Shown here one piece after another: positions 13,701-27,500 of a stretch of DNA of 64,000 bases. A model generated the notes under the pieces. The model was not told the origin of the DNA, searched no databases, and saw only the letters and a program-made list of their open reading frames with translations. The stretch's first letter is position 1. Each line of letters begins with the position of its first letter. The stretch covers positions 671,892 through 735,891 of the forward strand of contig VZRG01000167.1 of NCBI GenBank assembly GCA_013397435.1, read 5' to 3'. The stretch is from Erythrocercus mccallii. Taxonomy: Eukaryota > Chordata > Aves > Passeriformes > Dicruridae. A program made the position numbers and the translations under genes.

Positions 13701-14262
13701 GATTCCTCTTTACTCTGATGAAGTGCACAGTTTGATAAACTCTCCCAATAAACTCTCCTTCAGCTATTAAGAGCTGAAATATTGTGCTTTTGCTGGATAA
13801 CTCGTAAATTACACAGACATAAACATCACATCATTAGCAAGGCCAGTATCATTTGTAGCTGTAAATCATGAAAAGAAAGCTTTTATTTATAGATCATGGC
13901 TTGGAAATTTGAAAATTTATGTTTAGACAAACAATTTTCCTCATCAAGAGTGAATAATTAAACCATGGCTTTAAAAACTGTATTTCACCACCACAGTAAC
14001 TTCAGGGCTTGATGATTTTCTTGGGATGTAGGGATGCACTCTGGCCCCTGCTTGACCACTCAGGTGTATTATTCTCAATTTCAGTAGCTGGAAGCAGGCT
14101 GCTGCACATGTCAAAATTATTTGTACTGCTAACAGTCTCTCCCCAACTGTTCCACACTCAGTTTTGCTGGTATTTTACTCTTTTAATGGGCTTGGATTGT
14201 GAAGTGTGATGCATGTTTAGAGCATGGTGTCTTCTCCTTTGGGTTTCTTGTCTTCTTTTCTT
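7769..14262. other. Intronic sequence, no gene seen
   Basis: No exon or named repeat recognised. If the LTR to the left were a 5' LTR, internal retroviral sequence should follow, but no gag-, pol- or env-like frame is visible; the frames at 7800-8340 are short and show no such motif. A T/G-rich low-complexity run is at 8290-8390. Confidence 0.45.
8290..8390. repeat. T/G-rich low-complexity tract
   Basis: Contains a T run, then a short (GT)n, then a run of ten G residues, then T-rich text with repeated TTTTATCTTTT/TTACTATC. Simple-sequence DNA without coding content. Confidence 0.7.
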
Positions 14263-14646
14263 TGTGTTAGAGTCGAGATTAATACACAGGAGTCTCAGTT
14301 TCATGTTTGGACTCAGTGTTTATTAATTCTTATCTATGGTACAGCCTCACGAGCTGTGAGGTCTAGTTAACAAGGTGGAAAATGGAGTACCTCTAACTCT
14401 TTCTAAGGTTATCTAAGTGCTAATCACTCAATAACAAGATGACACCTCTATTATCTATACTTTTGACCCAATAACGACCACCCAAGGTCTGCAATGAGGA
14501 CCCTTTCACCCAATTAGGAAAAACCCACCCAAAACCATGGAGAAGGTGAATAAGAAGGACTTAGACAATGCCTTAAATCCTCCATCTCGCTCCATATATA
14601 TTACTGTATACTAAAACCTTAAAATCTAAGTTTTCATGTTTCAACA
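14263..14646 (-). mobile_element. Solo ERV LTR, minus strand
   Basis: Read on the minus strand, this 384-bp element starts TGTTGAAACATG and ends CTAACACA, giving TG...CA termini. It carries GATAAGAATTAATAAACA about 60-80 bp from its 3' end, with AATAAA as likely polyadenylation signal. It is homologous to 7348-7768 in the opposite orientation. Flanks are TTCTT (14258-14262) and TTCTC (14647-14651), a possible 5-bp target duplication with one mismatch. No internal retroviral sequence adjoins it. Confidence 0.7.
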
Positions 14647-16954
14647 TTCTCCCTCCATCAGCTTCGCTCCAGAGCAACCTGCCAAAGCCAAGGGAGCAGC
14701 CAAGGAGCTGCAGAGCCCCTGCTGAGAGCTCTGTCCCCTGCCCTGCCACCTGCATCAGCTGGCCTCAGGGCAGCTGCTTCTCCATCACCCTCTCCCCAGG
14801 ACAAAGCCCTGATGGGAAATGCAGCCCGTGGGCAATCAGGGGCCAGGTGATGGAGATGAGCTGATTGCAGCACTGCTGCCTTTAAACTGCAAGCCCCGGG
14901 ACTGCTCAGGGCAGTCTAGCTTTGGAGGGGATGCTCTTTGGGAATGGGATGCACCATCAGAGAGATGGGAAGGAGACACAGGATAAAGGTAAGAGCCCTG
15001 CACAGAAAGCTGTAACTGCTTGTGGATATTCCTGGAGGCAACACTGATTTTGTGTCTGGATACCATACAGGGATTTTCATGTCTACCCACTGCTTGTATC
15101 AGTTCCATTAATGTAACACACCTGTGGATTTATGGTAAAGCAGCTCAAAAAGCAGTGAGAACTATTTTACAGTCTTGCAGGAGGGAATTTAGGGAAGGCT
15201 CTGTCTTCTGGCCACAGTCAAAGGAGCAAATGAGAAACTCTTGGGGAATTCAAACTGGACTGGCTGGGGCATTTTTTCTGCTTTGCATTTCTTGTGTAGA
15301 GAGCTACTTGAAAATTTTCCAGCTAACTATTTTTCTTTTTTTTCTCTTCTGGAAAATGCCAATTCATGAAAATCAACAAGTTTCATGGGAATACACTGTT
15401 TTTTAAAATAAAATATTTTCATTGCGCAGAAGAGCAAAAAGCACATGGTGATGACAAGGTCAAGGAATGTTCTGATATTTTATTTCAAGCTTGTCAGCTT
15501 TAACATTTCATCCTGCATAAAATTTTAAACAGAGGCAAAAATGAACCATGACTTATTTAAGTAGGAAAATGAGTTTACAGTTAACTTTTGTAGCTCTGTG
15601 GAGCTGGAAACAGGGTGTGCTGAAAATAACAGGCCTTTGGTGAAGCTCCAAAATCTGCTGCTGTTGGTCTCACTAGGAAGTTTTAGCCTGGGTCAAGGAG
15701 CTTGAAATGGGAGAGGGTAGAGCTGTGAATGCCCACTGCTTGATGCCCACTTGAGGAATCAAGGTACTGCTGTTAATCATGAGTTTAAGAGAGGACATCA
15801 GATCATTGTGTGTCCCTGGGCATGGAACTGCAGGTCCTTGCTAATGCCTTTCACACAGCTGTGTTATACAAGCCTTGGGATTAGGTGCTTTGTCTGGAAA
15901 AATCTACTCTCAAGCTTTAATTCACACCTATCCCTTTCAAATTATCCCTTCCAAATAACACTGGATTACCTGTGTGTCCCAATTTATTTTGTGGGAGTGT
16001 GACTCTAATAAATCCTTAACTGTGGCCAGTGAGGCTCCCCAGCCCATTTCTGTAAACACTCCTGTGTTCATCCTTCTGATATGGTAAGATGTAAAATATC
16101 AACAATTTTGTTTTTAATTACTGGTCTCTGCTCAAGAACACCACTAAGCAAGTTCAGGTTCTCTAGCTACCTCTGTGTTTTTCCTTTTATTAGGACAATG
16201 GTTTTGATTTCTTAGAGGGCTTTGGGTTTTTTTGTTGTTGTGGAGTAGGAGTGGGTGGTGTTACCTGTTTGGTTTTTACAGCTGCAATAAGTTTTAGAAG
16301 ATATGCTTGCCCTGGAGACCAAAATATATATCTGAGCATGAGCATTCTCGTAGAGAATAAAGTGCTTTCTTAAAATTTAGAGATCTGTGGTCAGTTTCTG
16401 GGCTAGAAGTATTTTCTGTATTTAGTCTAAATGAAGCAAAGGAGCCCATTTGAACTCAATTTAATAAAGACTGTGCTCTTTAAATAGGGCTTTTATGCAG
16501 AAAGTGTCAATTTTGTAACAGAGCTGTACATTGACTGCTTCCTACGTGCAAACTGTGCCCGTGTTGAGGGTAGAAGTGTTAAATTCAGCACATGCTTCTT
16601 GTGTGGAGATGGAAGAGCAGCTCAGAGCAGCCTGTGAGGGCCATGTGCTGGAGCTGGCAGTCAGAGCCCCCTGCTCCCACCTCTCCTTTCATGACAGCAG
16701 ACAAGGCTGATGTCAATCCTGTCTGAGCAGCATGGGAGCAGCAGATCTTTGGAGGGTTTTTTCCCCACTTCAAAGGCTCCTCCCACTATGTGAGTCAGGC
16801 ATTTTCTATATTTTATCTACCTCTGCTCCTAGCTTGTTTTATTCATACCCAAGGCTCCAAAGAGCCTTTTATGATTTGTTCCACAATGCCTTTCCTACAT
16901 GCTTTGGAGAACAAGCTGAGAATCCAATTTATGACCAGGTTTACTCTCTCCACT
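14647..16954. other. Intronic sequence, no gene seen
   Basis: Starts with a somewhat GC-richer stretch (14650-14980) with overlapping open frames on the minus strand, none recognisable. The remainder is AT-leaning non-coding sequence. Nothing further can be supported. Confidence 0.4.
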
Positions 16955-17040
16955 CAATCACAGAACGTGCTCAGTGGGAAGGGACCCCAGGGACCATTGG
17001 CCCAACTCTGGGCACTGCAAAGGATGGGAAATACCTGATG
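16955..17040 (-). mobile_element. CR1 LINE 3'-end fragment
   Basis: Begins AATCACAGAA and continues with GGGAAGGGACCCCAGGGACC and a CCAACTCTGGGCACTGCA block, the reverse complement of the conserved 3' end of bird CR1 LINEs. It is a short 5'-truncated copy of about 85 bp and has no coding capacity. Confidence 0.7.
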
Positions 17041-20000
17041 TGATCTAACTTAGCTTCAGCCGCACAACCTGGGTTATAGCAAATAGAAGCTGATCTCTGT
17101 ATATGGTAGTGAAATAATCCTTGGGATGATGTGAATTTTCCTAATTAATTATGGTGTTTGTTTATGAGCATGTGGGCCTTCAACTGCTTCACCTTCTTTT
17201 TTATTTTAATTGCCTTGATTATTTTTTAAAACTTAATTTGGTTCAGCTGATGAAAAGAGGTCACTTTATTTCCTGTACTGGAGATCATGTGTGCATTCAC
17301 ATGCCATGGATCACCTGCCCACCCCAAATGCTTTGGGTGAAATGTTTCCATTGTAGGGCTCCTTGTTTTGAGAAAGGACTTGTCCAGAAATCATGAGCTG
17401 TGTTGCAAACCACATTTAAATCATCAGCTTCCTCCTAGGAGCCACAATGCAGAGATTGAGATTTTCAGCCTACACTTCACCAGGCATCAGAGATGCAGCA
17501 CTGATATACCAAGGCAACATTTTTTGTTTGTCCTCCTCTCTGGGGCTAACCAGACTGTGCCATCTGTTCCTGCCTGCTGGGCAGGGCCCAGGGAAGCGCC
17601 AAGCAGAGCAATGAGGTCTCAGAAAGTGAGAGGTGAGGGTGGATGAAAAGGAAGTTCCAAGCAGGGCAGAGGAGAGCGAGGCCAGAAAATGATGAGCAGA
17701 AAGGGAAATGTTCAGGAGTGGGAGAACAGCTGTGTCCTACAAGTCTTGGTGCAGTCTATGCCTGGCTTGGTGTGACTTTCACTGCAGTGTCAGTGGTAAC
17801 TCCACTAACAGGGGAGCTGGGGGAGAGCTGAGTTTAGGGACTCAGCAAGTGAAGGAGTGCCAGAAGACCCCCAGGTGAAGAGATGCAGCCCTTACCAGGG
17901 ATTGGCCTTGGGTTCTCTGACCTTAAAAACACGTAGGTCCTAGGAAAAACTGTGTTTTAAAGGGATGTGAATGCCCTGATGCCATGAAAAGAAAGGTGGT
18001 GCCTGGCTGCAGTCAGTGGAAAGCGCCGAGAAACCTTCCTAGGTAGAAAATGTTCTGCACTGAAGGTTTAGCATTTGGGCCTGAACTCGTCAGTGATTCC
18101 TTTGCTGTTTTCCTAGACTTTTGGCTTGGCTCATTTGTGAGTGGCCCTTCTCCAAGAAAAATGTTATGCAGTTTCTATGGGATACACAACAAGCCCAAGT
18201 TTGTTCAGGATCTGATAATCCTACTTTCCTTGTACGCCCGTGTATCGTAGTGTGTGATCTAGTAAATATCTGGGGTACTATTTCCTGATCCTTGCACATA
18301 AACACCAAGTGCTATCCAGAAAACATGGACAACCCTTGGAGTTTAGCAGCAAATGAATTCCCTGAAGACACAAAGCCTTTCCCAATGGTACACCTGGTGT
18401 ACTACATACAGCTTCAATATATTTGGTAGAGAATGAGGAGCTGAAGGACAGCACAAGGTGCAAGTTGGTGGGAGAGGTCTGAAGGACCTCCTTTGCCTTT
18501 CTTCTGACATAGAACCAGGCTCAGGGAAGAAACTGCCTCTTTTGCTGAGTTCAGTCTCTACACATCTCAGTGTCAGTCATTAAAATCTTGGTGCCATTAC
18601 CTGAAGCAATAATTGTGTAATTCTATATTCCTGAGTCTAGCTACCAAAACCTTTGCCTTGTTATCTTGACTCTGCAAATCTTGCTGCAGAACCGGTAAGA
18701 GAAGTTGTGTAAGACACTGAAGCCCCTTCAGACAGGGAATGTGGTGATGGTGGCTTATAAATCAGGATGTGAAACTTCAATCAGGCAGTTCCAAAAGCCA
18801 TTTGATACCTCACAGGCAATATTGTAAGCTTATGTTTTATTTCTGAATCCCTGATGTGGGAAATGAAAGACAGTTTGAGCTCTTGGAGCTGCATTTTTGA
18901 GCAAGGACAAATACCTGAAAAGGAATTCAACTAAATCATAAAATTGAAATCTGGACATCTATGCAGAGTACTCATTATGCTTCAAATTAACACTATCTCT
19001 CCTTATTTCAGAGCAACTTTCTTGTCCTCTGGGAATGTTCTTTGCAGGACAGCTCCTTGCAGGATGTGCTCACCTTAGAGCTGCTTGTCATTGCAACATG
19101 CTGAAAATTAATTAGGTTCAATGTATTTCTAAGGCTTTGCTTGTCATCTTTGCCCATTAGCAGAACGAATTCTGCACATCTCTGACAGACCTATAGTTGC
19201 AAAATCCCTTTGCAGGCAGAAATACTGTAGGAAGGCCCTTTGGCATGGGCAGTATACTTAAATTTCTCATCTGCCTTAAGCTGTCCTAACTAAACTGTGT
19301 GGAGCAGGGTGTCTGTATTTGTTAATAGTAAACTTTCACACTTACCGGGAAAAGAGGATGCTTTTTATTTCTTGCTTTGGACTGACTTCTGACTAGTGTC
19401 TGTTTATATTCCTGGTTCTTGAGGGGAAGCATCCTTAATTCTTATTGCATCCTTAATTCTTTCTGCACTGTGATGCTTGCAGGCAGGTTTAGTGTCTCAG
19501 CCCTCCTGATTTCCACAGAAAAAAGGCATCAGGTACACATTTAAGGGCTAATAAGCACCACTGGGATATTGCATGAAGATGCTCTCTGGGACAGAAGTTT
19601 CTACAGGGCTGTTTCAGATGAGTGCTTCAATGCCAGTGGGAAAAAACAGAGGGAGAGAGTTTAAAATGGACTGAGAGGAAAAACATTTTCTTTGAACCAA
19701 CTTGCTGAGTCTCTTACATTCCATTAAGAAACATTTTATAACCTCCAGTCCTTTTAAAGCAAGAGTATGAGCCTGACCCTCACCACACAGAGAGCAGAAT
19801 TTTCTTCTACTTCTGTTGGAAGACAATGTGCTTTTTTGTTTTTTTAGAAGGGTCCTGGTGTATTCCTGCGTCAGGCACCAGAAGTTTGGGGTGGTGTTTC
19901 AACACCTCACCAGTGAGATGAAAGAAATGCAGGAGCACAGGGATGTGTTCTGTGGGACAGAGTGAAGGCACCTGAGTAGTGGTCTCTGGTTGATCCAAGC

Positions 20001-21416
20001 AGGAGCACCCAGAGTTGAGGGCTCCTTGAATCCTCATGTCCTTGAGATTCCATACAGAGAACATGTTCTGATGGATGCCCAATGACTGGACAAGACAATA
20101 GACTTTGAAGATACTGCTAGGGATGTTAGGACAAGATGGGGAAGGTTCAGTTGAAGATACAAACTCCTTAGCTTTAAAATATTCTGATTGATGGCTTTTT
20201 CTCCCTTAGGAAATGGGCATTACACATATTCACACTCCCAAATGTTTTTCTCAGACATGATCTTTATGGTTTTTTTCTTTCAAAACAAATTTATTTTGAC
20301 ATTAAAATAGATTGAGAGAAAAAACTAATGTGGAGGCCAAGGAGGCAGCCACAAAAGACATTTCATCTACTCCAACAATTTTTACACAATTACAACACAA
20401 ACTGACATGCTTATGTGTGAAGCCTCCCACTGATGTGGTACTCAACTATTTAAAGGTTTAAAAGCATTTATTCCCCCCAGGGTTTTTGGAAGTAAACTTC
20501 TAGTCTAATAATTACATTAGAATTGAAGTGACTGACCTAAGGTTGTACAAGAAATGTCTGACAGATACGAAATGTGAATTCAAGCGGTTGGTTTTCAAAG
20601 ACATCTACTCCTTAATGACAGCTACATCATAAGACACAGATATCTCACACTAATTCAGGTAGGCACTACATCATTTACCTTGTCCTAGCTGCTGTTTGGG
20701 TAGTCTTTCCCAAATAAAGAAAGAACTTTGCCTTCCATGAGGGCTGCCTTGCATCTTCCACAGTGTTTCTTGCAGATATAAAAGTGGGAGAACAAAACTG
20801 TTCTGCTGGGCTATTAAAGACTTCATTTGAAGTCTGATGATCAGCAAACTTGTCCCCAAAATCAAAACATTAGTACAAGCAAATGGCTTTCTGCTACACA
20901 TAAAATACAGTCTATAGAAGCATGGAAACCCTGCAAGTGGTTTCTACGAAACGTGACAAAGAAAACTGCTCACAGAAAGGGCATTCAGGGAAAGCTCTTT
21001 AAATTTAAGGAGAAAACATTTCTCCTGAGTCATAACCACATTTATCTTCCACGTGTTAGAGAAGGAGGAGGTTGTGGCATAAAGGAAATGGGAGGTTCCC
21101 CCAGTAAAAATTTCAGATGAGCAGTTGCTTCTTCAGGCATCTGCTTGTAGGATTATGCCAGACGTAAAATCCATATGGTGCACTGCAAACAAGGCACTCG
21201 CTGCTATACAAACATCAGCTGATTTTTGCACATCTTCTGCTTGCCTTCTAGCAAACAGGGGAGAGAACCCTCTAATCTCTGCTGGGACCTGCCATAATTA
21301 AAGAGGAAGCAGGAAATTAAAAAGTACTATGTTCTTCAGGGACAGGGATAAATTGAGGCAGAGAAGGATTGTGACTTGCCAAGACCACACAAGGAGTAGG
21401 AGAACCCTCAGACTTC
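17041..21416. other. Intronic sequence, no gene seen
   Basis: No exon, named repeat or RNA gene recognised. Open frames here are short and frequently antisense to one another. Confidence 0.4.
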
Positions 21417-21519
21417 ATTTCTATTCTATTTCTATTCTATTTCTATTCTATTTCTATTCTATTTCTATTCTATTTCTATTCTATTTCTATTCTATTTCTA
21501 TTCTATTTCTATTCTATTT
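21417..21519. repeat. Perfect 11-bp tandem repeat (ATTTCTATTCT)
   Basis: Nine uninterrupted identical copies of ATTTCTATTCT run from 21417 to 21515, followed by a partial copy. All copies are identical, so the array is young or being homogenised. Because 11 is not a multiple of three, the translated frame shows an 11-residue pattern over 33 bp; the apparent 148-codon frame across it is an artefact of the repeat. Confidence 0.95.
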
Positions 21520-24500
21520 TTCTCAGATTTCTGTTCCCCACTGTGCAGCCCCTGTTGGGAGATGTGGGGCTTCTTGCACTAAACCTAGGATTGCTCTACA
21601 TAAAGCATCATGGAACTTGGGAAGTGGATCCCTGCACTCAGTTTGGATAATCTCCTGGTACCTGTGCCCCTTTGGCACACAGGGACACAGGTACAGGATG
21701 TCCTACAGCTCAGAACCTCAGAGCAAACCACCCTGGGCTTGGGCACAAGTGACTGCACACCTTCTCCTTCTGTGACTTAATGTCCCGTTAACTGAGGGAT
21801 TAAAATTATCAATTTTGGATGCTCAGGTTGATAGGGCTCCTTTGAGGAACACCGTGGTCCTACAAGGGTTTTGATAAGGCTCTTTTAGAGCACAGTGGTG
21901 TAGCTGAAGTATTTGTTTACAGTGAGGCAAATCTTTCTGCTGCTTGGCTACAGACAGATAAGGTTTTTTTACCTAGGAATCTGGGTGAGTGTTAAAAAAA
22001 ATAAAACCCATAATGAACAAAAAAAAACCCCAAACAAAGCATCAAACCTACAACACTTTGAATATCTCTAGCTTGAAATATTATTAGACTTCTGAATAAG
22101 CATGTTTGTGTGTTATCTTCTTTTATAAAGGCTGAACACCCTTGCTTCCAAAGCAAAAGAACACCTTATAGATGGCCCAGCCAGCACAGAACTGTGCCTT
22201 CCACGTAAAGTGCTCTTGCAAAAGAAAGCAGCCAGGCAGAAGCAGGATGAAACATCAGCCAGTAACTTAAGAATCACAGTAAAATGAAATGAATCTGCCC
22301 AGATTTTGATCTCCACTTCACTGGCGTTGGTTTGTGTGGTCAAGCTGTTGCAGAAGTTTCTAGATGACAGACTTTAAGAGACAATTCTTCTGTTTAGCCT
22401 TAAGAACTACCCCACAGTGCTGTGACTGTGGTGAAAGGAGTCCTGGATCAGAAAAACAGTAAATTTTGTGCTAGGTTTTGTTTGTTTGTTTTTAATACCT
22501 GTGCTGAGACTTCAAGCACTGCTTGACTGGTTTTCTTTGATGGAGACCTTTGAAACAGGTTAACTTGAGAAGCTTTTTGCTTTGTGGAGCTGAGTGCATA
22601 TAAAATCATCCAGATGGCTGCGAGCCAGATGCAGTTTCCTTTAGTCACAAAAGTGTTGTCATTGCTCATGACTTTACTGCAATGTTTTTTGACACTTGTT
22701 GCCTTTTCTGCCGCCCTGACTGATGGCAGCAGACACTGTGAGAATCTCAGCTTTGTGTGAAAGCCCGCGGAGGTGGGTGTTCAGCCACTGTGATTATGCA
22801 GAGAAGTTTGAAGATGTTATGCAGGTGTGTTCTGAAACCTCACACACAAATAGAAGAGTCTTAATAGCTGAAATAGGAGTGCAGGAATTCCTTTCCACCT
22901 TCCTCTCCTTTTACTCTATTCCCAGGAGATTTTCTGTCACCCACACTTTGCACCTGTATAGCTGCCCCAAGACAATGACTTTAAGCATTGCTCTGAGCTT
23001 AATAAAACCTTCTCCTTGTGTCTCAGCATAAGATGGTAAATAATTCCAAATTGACTGAAGATTTTTCAAGTTTATATAATAAATACCAGCAGAATTAAGA
23101 AGAGATGCTGAAAAACAAGGACCAAAGTCTCTTGCTGTCAGCAACACCTCACTGTGGTCCATTCTGAGACACAACTACTGGAGAACATTGTAATGTTACT
23201 TCAGACCTTTACACCAGCCTGACTTCAGGGTTAAATATTGAAATGTATTCACTTTTTTCTGGCTGCTAATTAACTGTTGGTGTAGACACACATGGACTTC
23301 AGAACTGTCATTCATTTGCTCTGTGCACATAAACTTGATTCTTGCACTTGTATTCATATTGAAACTGTTCTCTTTATCAGTTAAAGTTCACTGGGAGTAG
23401 CTTGGAACATTCAGGATAATTGGTATGAATGACACCACAAATCAGATTATGATTCCCTAGCAAATTCAAAAATGCAGAGAGGTGCTGTCTGCCTATATCA
23501 CAGGACGAAAATTACTAAATACTCTGTGTAGCAAACTAGTAAAGCTGTTAACTTTTTCCTTTCTAAACAAATTTTTAAGCCCACTGCTCAAAAAGGCTCA
23601 AGCTCTTCTCAAAATCATCTGGGTTTTTTTCATATACAAAAATATGGAAAAATGTTGAGGAAAAGCTTCCATAAAGAGAGAGAAAAATAATGTGACACGC
23701 AAAATCTGTAGACATCTCCCATATATTTGCTAAAGACCAGACTTTTATCACTTGCTACAGGTGTAAAATTAATATAAGTACCAATTTCATGGCCCTGCAA
23801 GCCACAGGGGAAATGAAGAATCAATGCAGCTTTTGCGAAGGTTTGAGCAGGAAAAGTCTGACACAAAGGCTTGAAGGATGTGTTCCCAGGAATGGCAGCA
23901 GAGCTCTAAGACCCCCTTCCCACTGTTCTCCTGCAAAGGGATAACTTGAAGGGAACAGGGAATAAATAGATCCTAAGGGGAGGCAGTGGCAATCCATCAA
24001 AAACCTCCTTTGTAACAGTGCAGAGAAAGCCTAGGAAAGGCCCAGGGAATTTCAGATCCTTCAGCTCCTGTGCACAGGGACAAATGCTGAAGGGGTGTTT
24101 TGTTTCACCCAGCGGATGCAGCAGGCTACAGTCAGAATGATTAACTTAACACTTGCACAGGCTGGTGATGCTGCCCTGTAAATAGGTTTTAAAAGCTTTC
24201 AGTTCCACAGAACTTAGGGCTTAAGCAAACAAGGTACAATTTAATGGGGACATCATGACATATAGGATCAAGAACTACATACCAACCCAGGCCTTTTTTT
24301 TCCCCCTGCTTTTCTCTTCATAATGCACAATCCAAAGTCCAAATGTGGCCATACTCCCAGGGTTTTAGGATTCTGCAAAATTGAAATCGGCCTTATTCTC
24401 ACTAGGATAACAAATTTTCCATCATGGCAATTTTGAACAAGCTGAAAAATGCCAAACAGTTTGCTCCAGGATTGCAGCACTGAAGCAGAAAGTGGAGGGA

Positions 24501-27500
24501 ACTGGAGGGAAGGGCAGAGGAAGTTACTTTATAAAGAAAAATTGCATTAAACTCACTTTCTGAGTGAAGATGAAATTGCAGTTGCCCTTAAATGAATTAT
24601 TCTCCCCCACAGCTTGTTTCAGCAGCAGATAAACTCCAGGGCACTCATTTATCCACTTGTTGCATTGTGAGGAAAAGCACACCCAGAAGAGACAATCACC
24701 AAGTTGTGTACAAGGCTCTGACTTTGGGTAACACCAAACAAAAACTCATGTCAGCGTCGTGCCGTTCGCTGCAGGCACACAACACTCGTCTATGCTGTAT
24801 CCCCAGCGAGTAAATGCATTTTTTAATGTAAATTTCCTGGTTAAAGCTGCACTAATGGTGGTAAATGGGGCCAGTGTTGGTGGTAAATGCGTTGAGCTTT
24901 GGCGGCGAGATCCTTTTCACCCCTCATCTAAGTAAGGCGCCAGCAAATCCATCAGAGGAGATTTATTGGAAAGATTCATCACACTGCTGGCCTCGCTGGC
25001 AATAAAACAGGCTATAAAGTTCCTCCAAAGCTAAACAGCAGCGTCCTGCTGGGCTGATGGAAATGCCAGTGCACAGAGGGCCCCGCGCTCATCGCTGGGG
25101 GCAGCCTGAACTGGAGCCTGGGCATAAACAAAGGTTTCCTCACTGCTCTGCAAGGGCTGAACCTTGGGAAGGCTCTTGGACCACTAATTGTTTTCAGAGT
25201 CTTAAAAGCATTTAGCTAAGACAAACATCTAGAACTAAGGTGAGCACCCAAAGTTAATGTGATGCGCTGACAATGGTTTCTGGGGCTACTGCTGCGTGGT
25301 TTATGCCCAGGGTATTATAATTGCTCCCTAAGCTGCTCACTATCCTTACTTGAACACTTGAACTATTTAGCCTGGCACTAAAAAGCCAAAAAAAAATTAA
25401 AAATCAAGAAGCCACAAGCAGCTGATCTTCAGTTGAAGTGGATGGAAAAGTAGCTCTTCTGGAATGGCTTCTGTGTAGGACAGTAGATAAAATAGAAAAA
25501 TAAATGATGCCCTGATGGTAGCCTTAATTCTAGTTGCTCTGGATGGAAAAAAGATACAGAGTGTAAAAAGCTCCATCAAAGCCCAAGCAAGGAGGAGAGA
25601 AATTTGCACAATGATGTGCAGAAATGAGGTACAGCAACTAAGACTTTGCCACTAATCTCTGATACTGGGAGCTGCATCTTTTTAGCTTCCAGAGCTGCTT
25701 CCCAAGACAAATATGTTTCAGATAAGCTAATGGAAAGGCAAACTTAATCCTAAATTGCTGTTTGCTCTTCATTTCTTGGGGCTTTTGTCTCCCGTGTACT
25801 TTATTACGTCTTCAGAAGGTCTGTGCCCAATTCTTTTTCCTTACACAGCTTCTTGAAAAGAAAGCATCCTATATCTAGGGCTGGAATGTCTTCCATAAGG
25901 ATAAACTCATGAGGAAAATTATTTAACTTCTACCTCCAGTATGTGACACACAGCTTGGAACTTACAGAGGCAATGGTTTGCTTTCAAACACAGGAACACC
26001 TTCAGAGGCAAAGGAAAAGGATACCCCTGCTGACATCCTGACCCCACTCTTGTCATATTTTGTCTTCCTGCTTTGGGGACTGATAATACTACAACATCTG
26101 GGTAAAGCTGCTACAAAGAATATTTTTTAACACAGACATGCAGCTATGTTTTGTTTTCCTAACATTGTTCTTAGAAATGTCTGTATTGCTTCTGCAGACA
26201 TCTTCCAGTAAAATAATGCAGCCTGGAGCAGATACCCAGCATGGAAATAAATGTCAAGTCTGACTAGTTAAACCTGAGCAATGTCCTAAGAAACTCAAAG
26301 GGCTCTGGTACCACCCTGACACTATTTAAGGCTACGTTAAGAAGTTTTGCTTTCAGTGAAAACTGAGGCTTATCCTGGCAGATGACACTCATCCCTGTCA
26401 GAGGAAAAAATGCAGGAGCCCCACTGACTTCACTCAGGTCAGCATTTAGAGGCAGCAGAGCTAAACAGCTCCTGTTGTTAGACATGATCCTGACATGTTG
26501 TGTGCTAGTCATTACCATTGTCTCCTCATTATTTTAATTCCTAAAGCTCTTAGCAAACCATCCCTTTTTATTTTTGCTCCTCTGAGCAGTCCAAGCCAGG
26601 CTCATGTAGAAGTGCCATTGAACAGAAAATCTTGTGACTTGTGGGCATTTTCTTGCTGTCCTGTGGTAAGAAGCCTTCTACCAAGTGCTTTTATCTAGGG
26701 AATGAAGACAGAAGGTTGTGGTAAGCCTGTATTTATGTGACTGATAAATATAAAACATGCTGATGGGGGCAGTTTGAATCACTCAGATAGCAGGAAGAGT
26801 CCTTGGTCCAAGGAGTCAGGGTCTAGATTGAGCCGGAATGGTCTGGGTTAGACAACCTTGGTATCAGTTCCTTTGTGGTTTTATTCAGTGTATCCTCAGT
26901 GTGTGAAATCCATGCTTCTGCAGGGCCACGTTGGTGCTGTGCTGTACAAAGTCTAGTGCTGTTTGCAAGGCAGGGGTGGGGAAAACTTGTGCACTACAAC
27001 TTTTTCAGATGACATTTTTTTAGAGAATTAGTAGGAAGCGCTCCAAATTTTGAATGCAAATTGATGCAGCACCTATGACTGAGGAAATGGCACACCATGC
27101 TTTTCCTGGGTCTATGGTTCTGCCCTTACAGCGCTTGCTTTTGAGCTGTGTTTTGTCTTTCAGTTCATTACGTCACTTTCTGCTAGCACTGGTTGTGGGG
27201 CCACCCCTCCCTGGGAGGAGGCAGGGCGGGCACAGCCCATGGCATGCCTGACCCTGCTCCAAAGCCCACAGAAATAAACACAGCCTTTTTCATTTATTTT
27301 CATGTATCAACCTCCTTCTATCTGTGAGGGCCACAGCATTTGTTCAGGACATGGCACAAGGTTATTTAGTCTAGCACTTTGTGGAGCCTTGAATTAATCT
27401 TTCATTTTCCATAACTAATGTTCTTTATTAGCTTTGCAAATAATCCCTTGAAATTTTCATCTAGTTTTGAAGAGCTGTAACTAAAGCTCACCTTCTGTGA

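Noticed and set aside
21329..21775. 148-codon frame rich in Phe, Tyr, Ser and Ile
   Set aside because: The central part is the 11-bp tandem repeat; the flanks have no coding features.
22723..23031. 102-codon plus-strand frame
   Set aside because: No recognised motif, no splice or start context, partly antisense to another frame.
27180..27350. LTR-like stretch with AATAAA in a GC-rich to T-rich transition
   Set aside because: No TG...CA termini or target duplication could be found and no relative elsewhere in the window.
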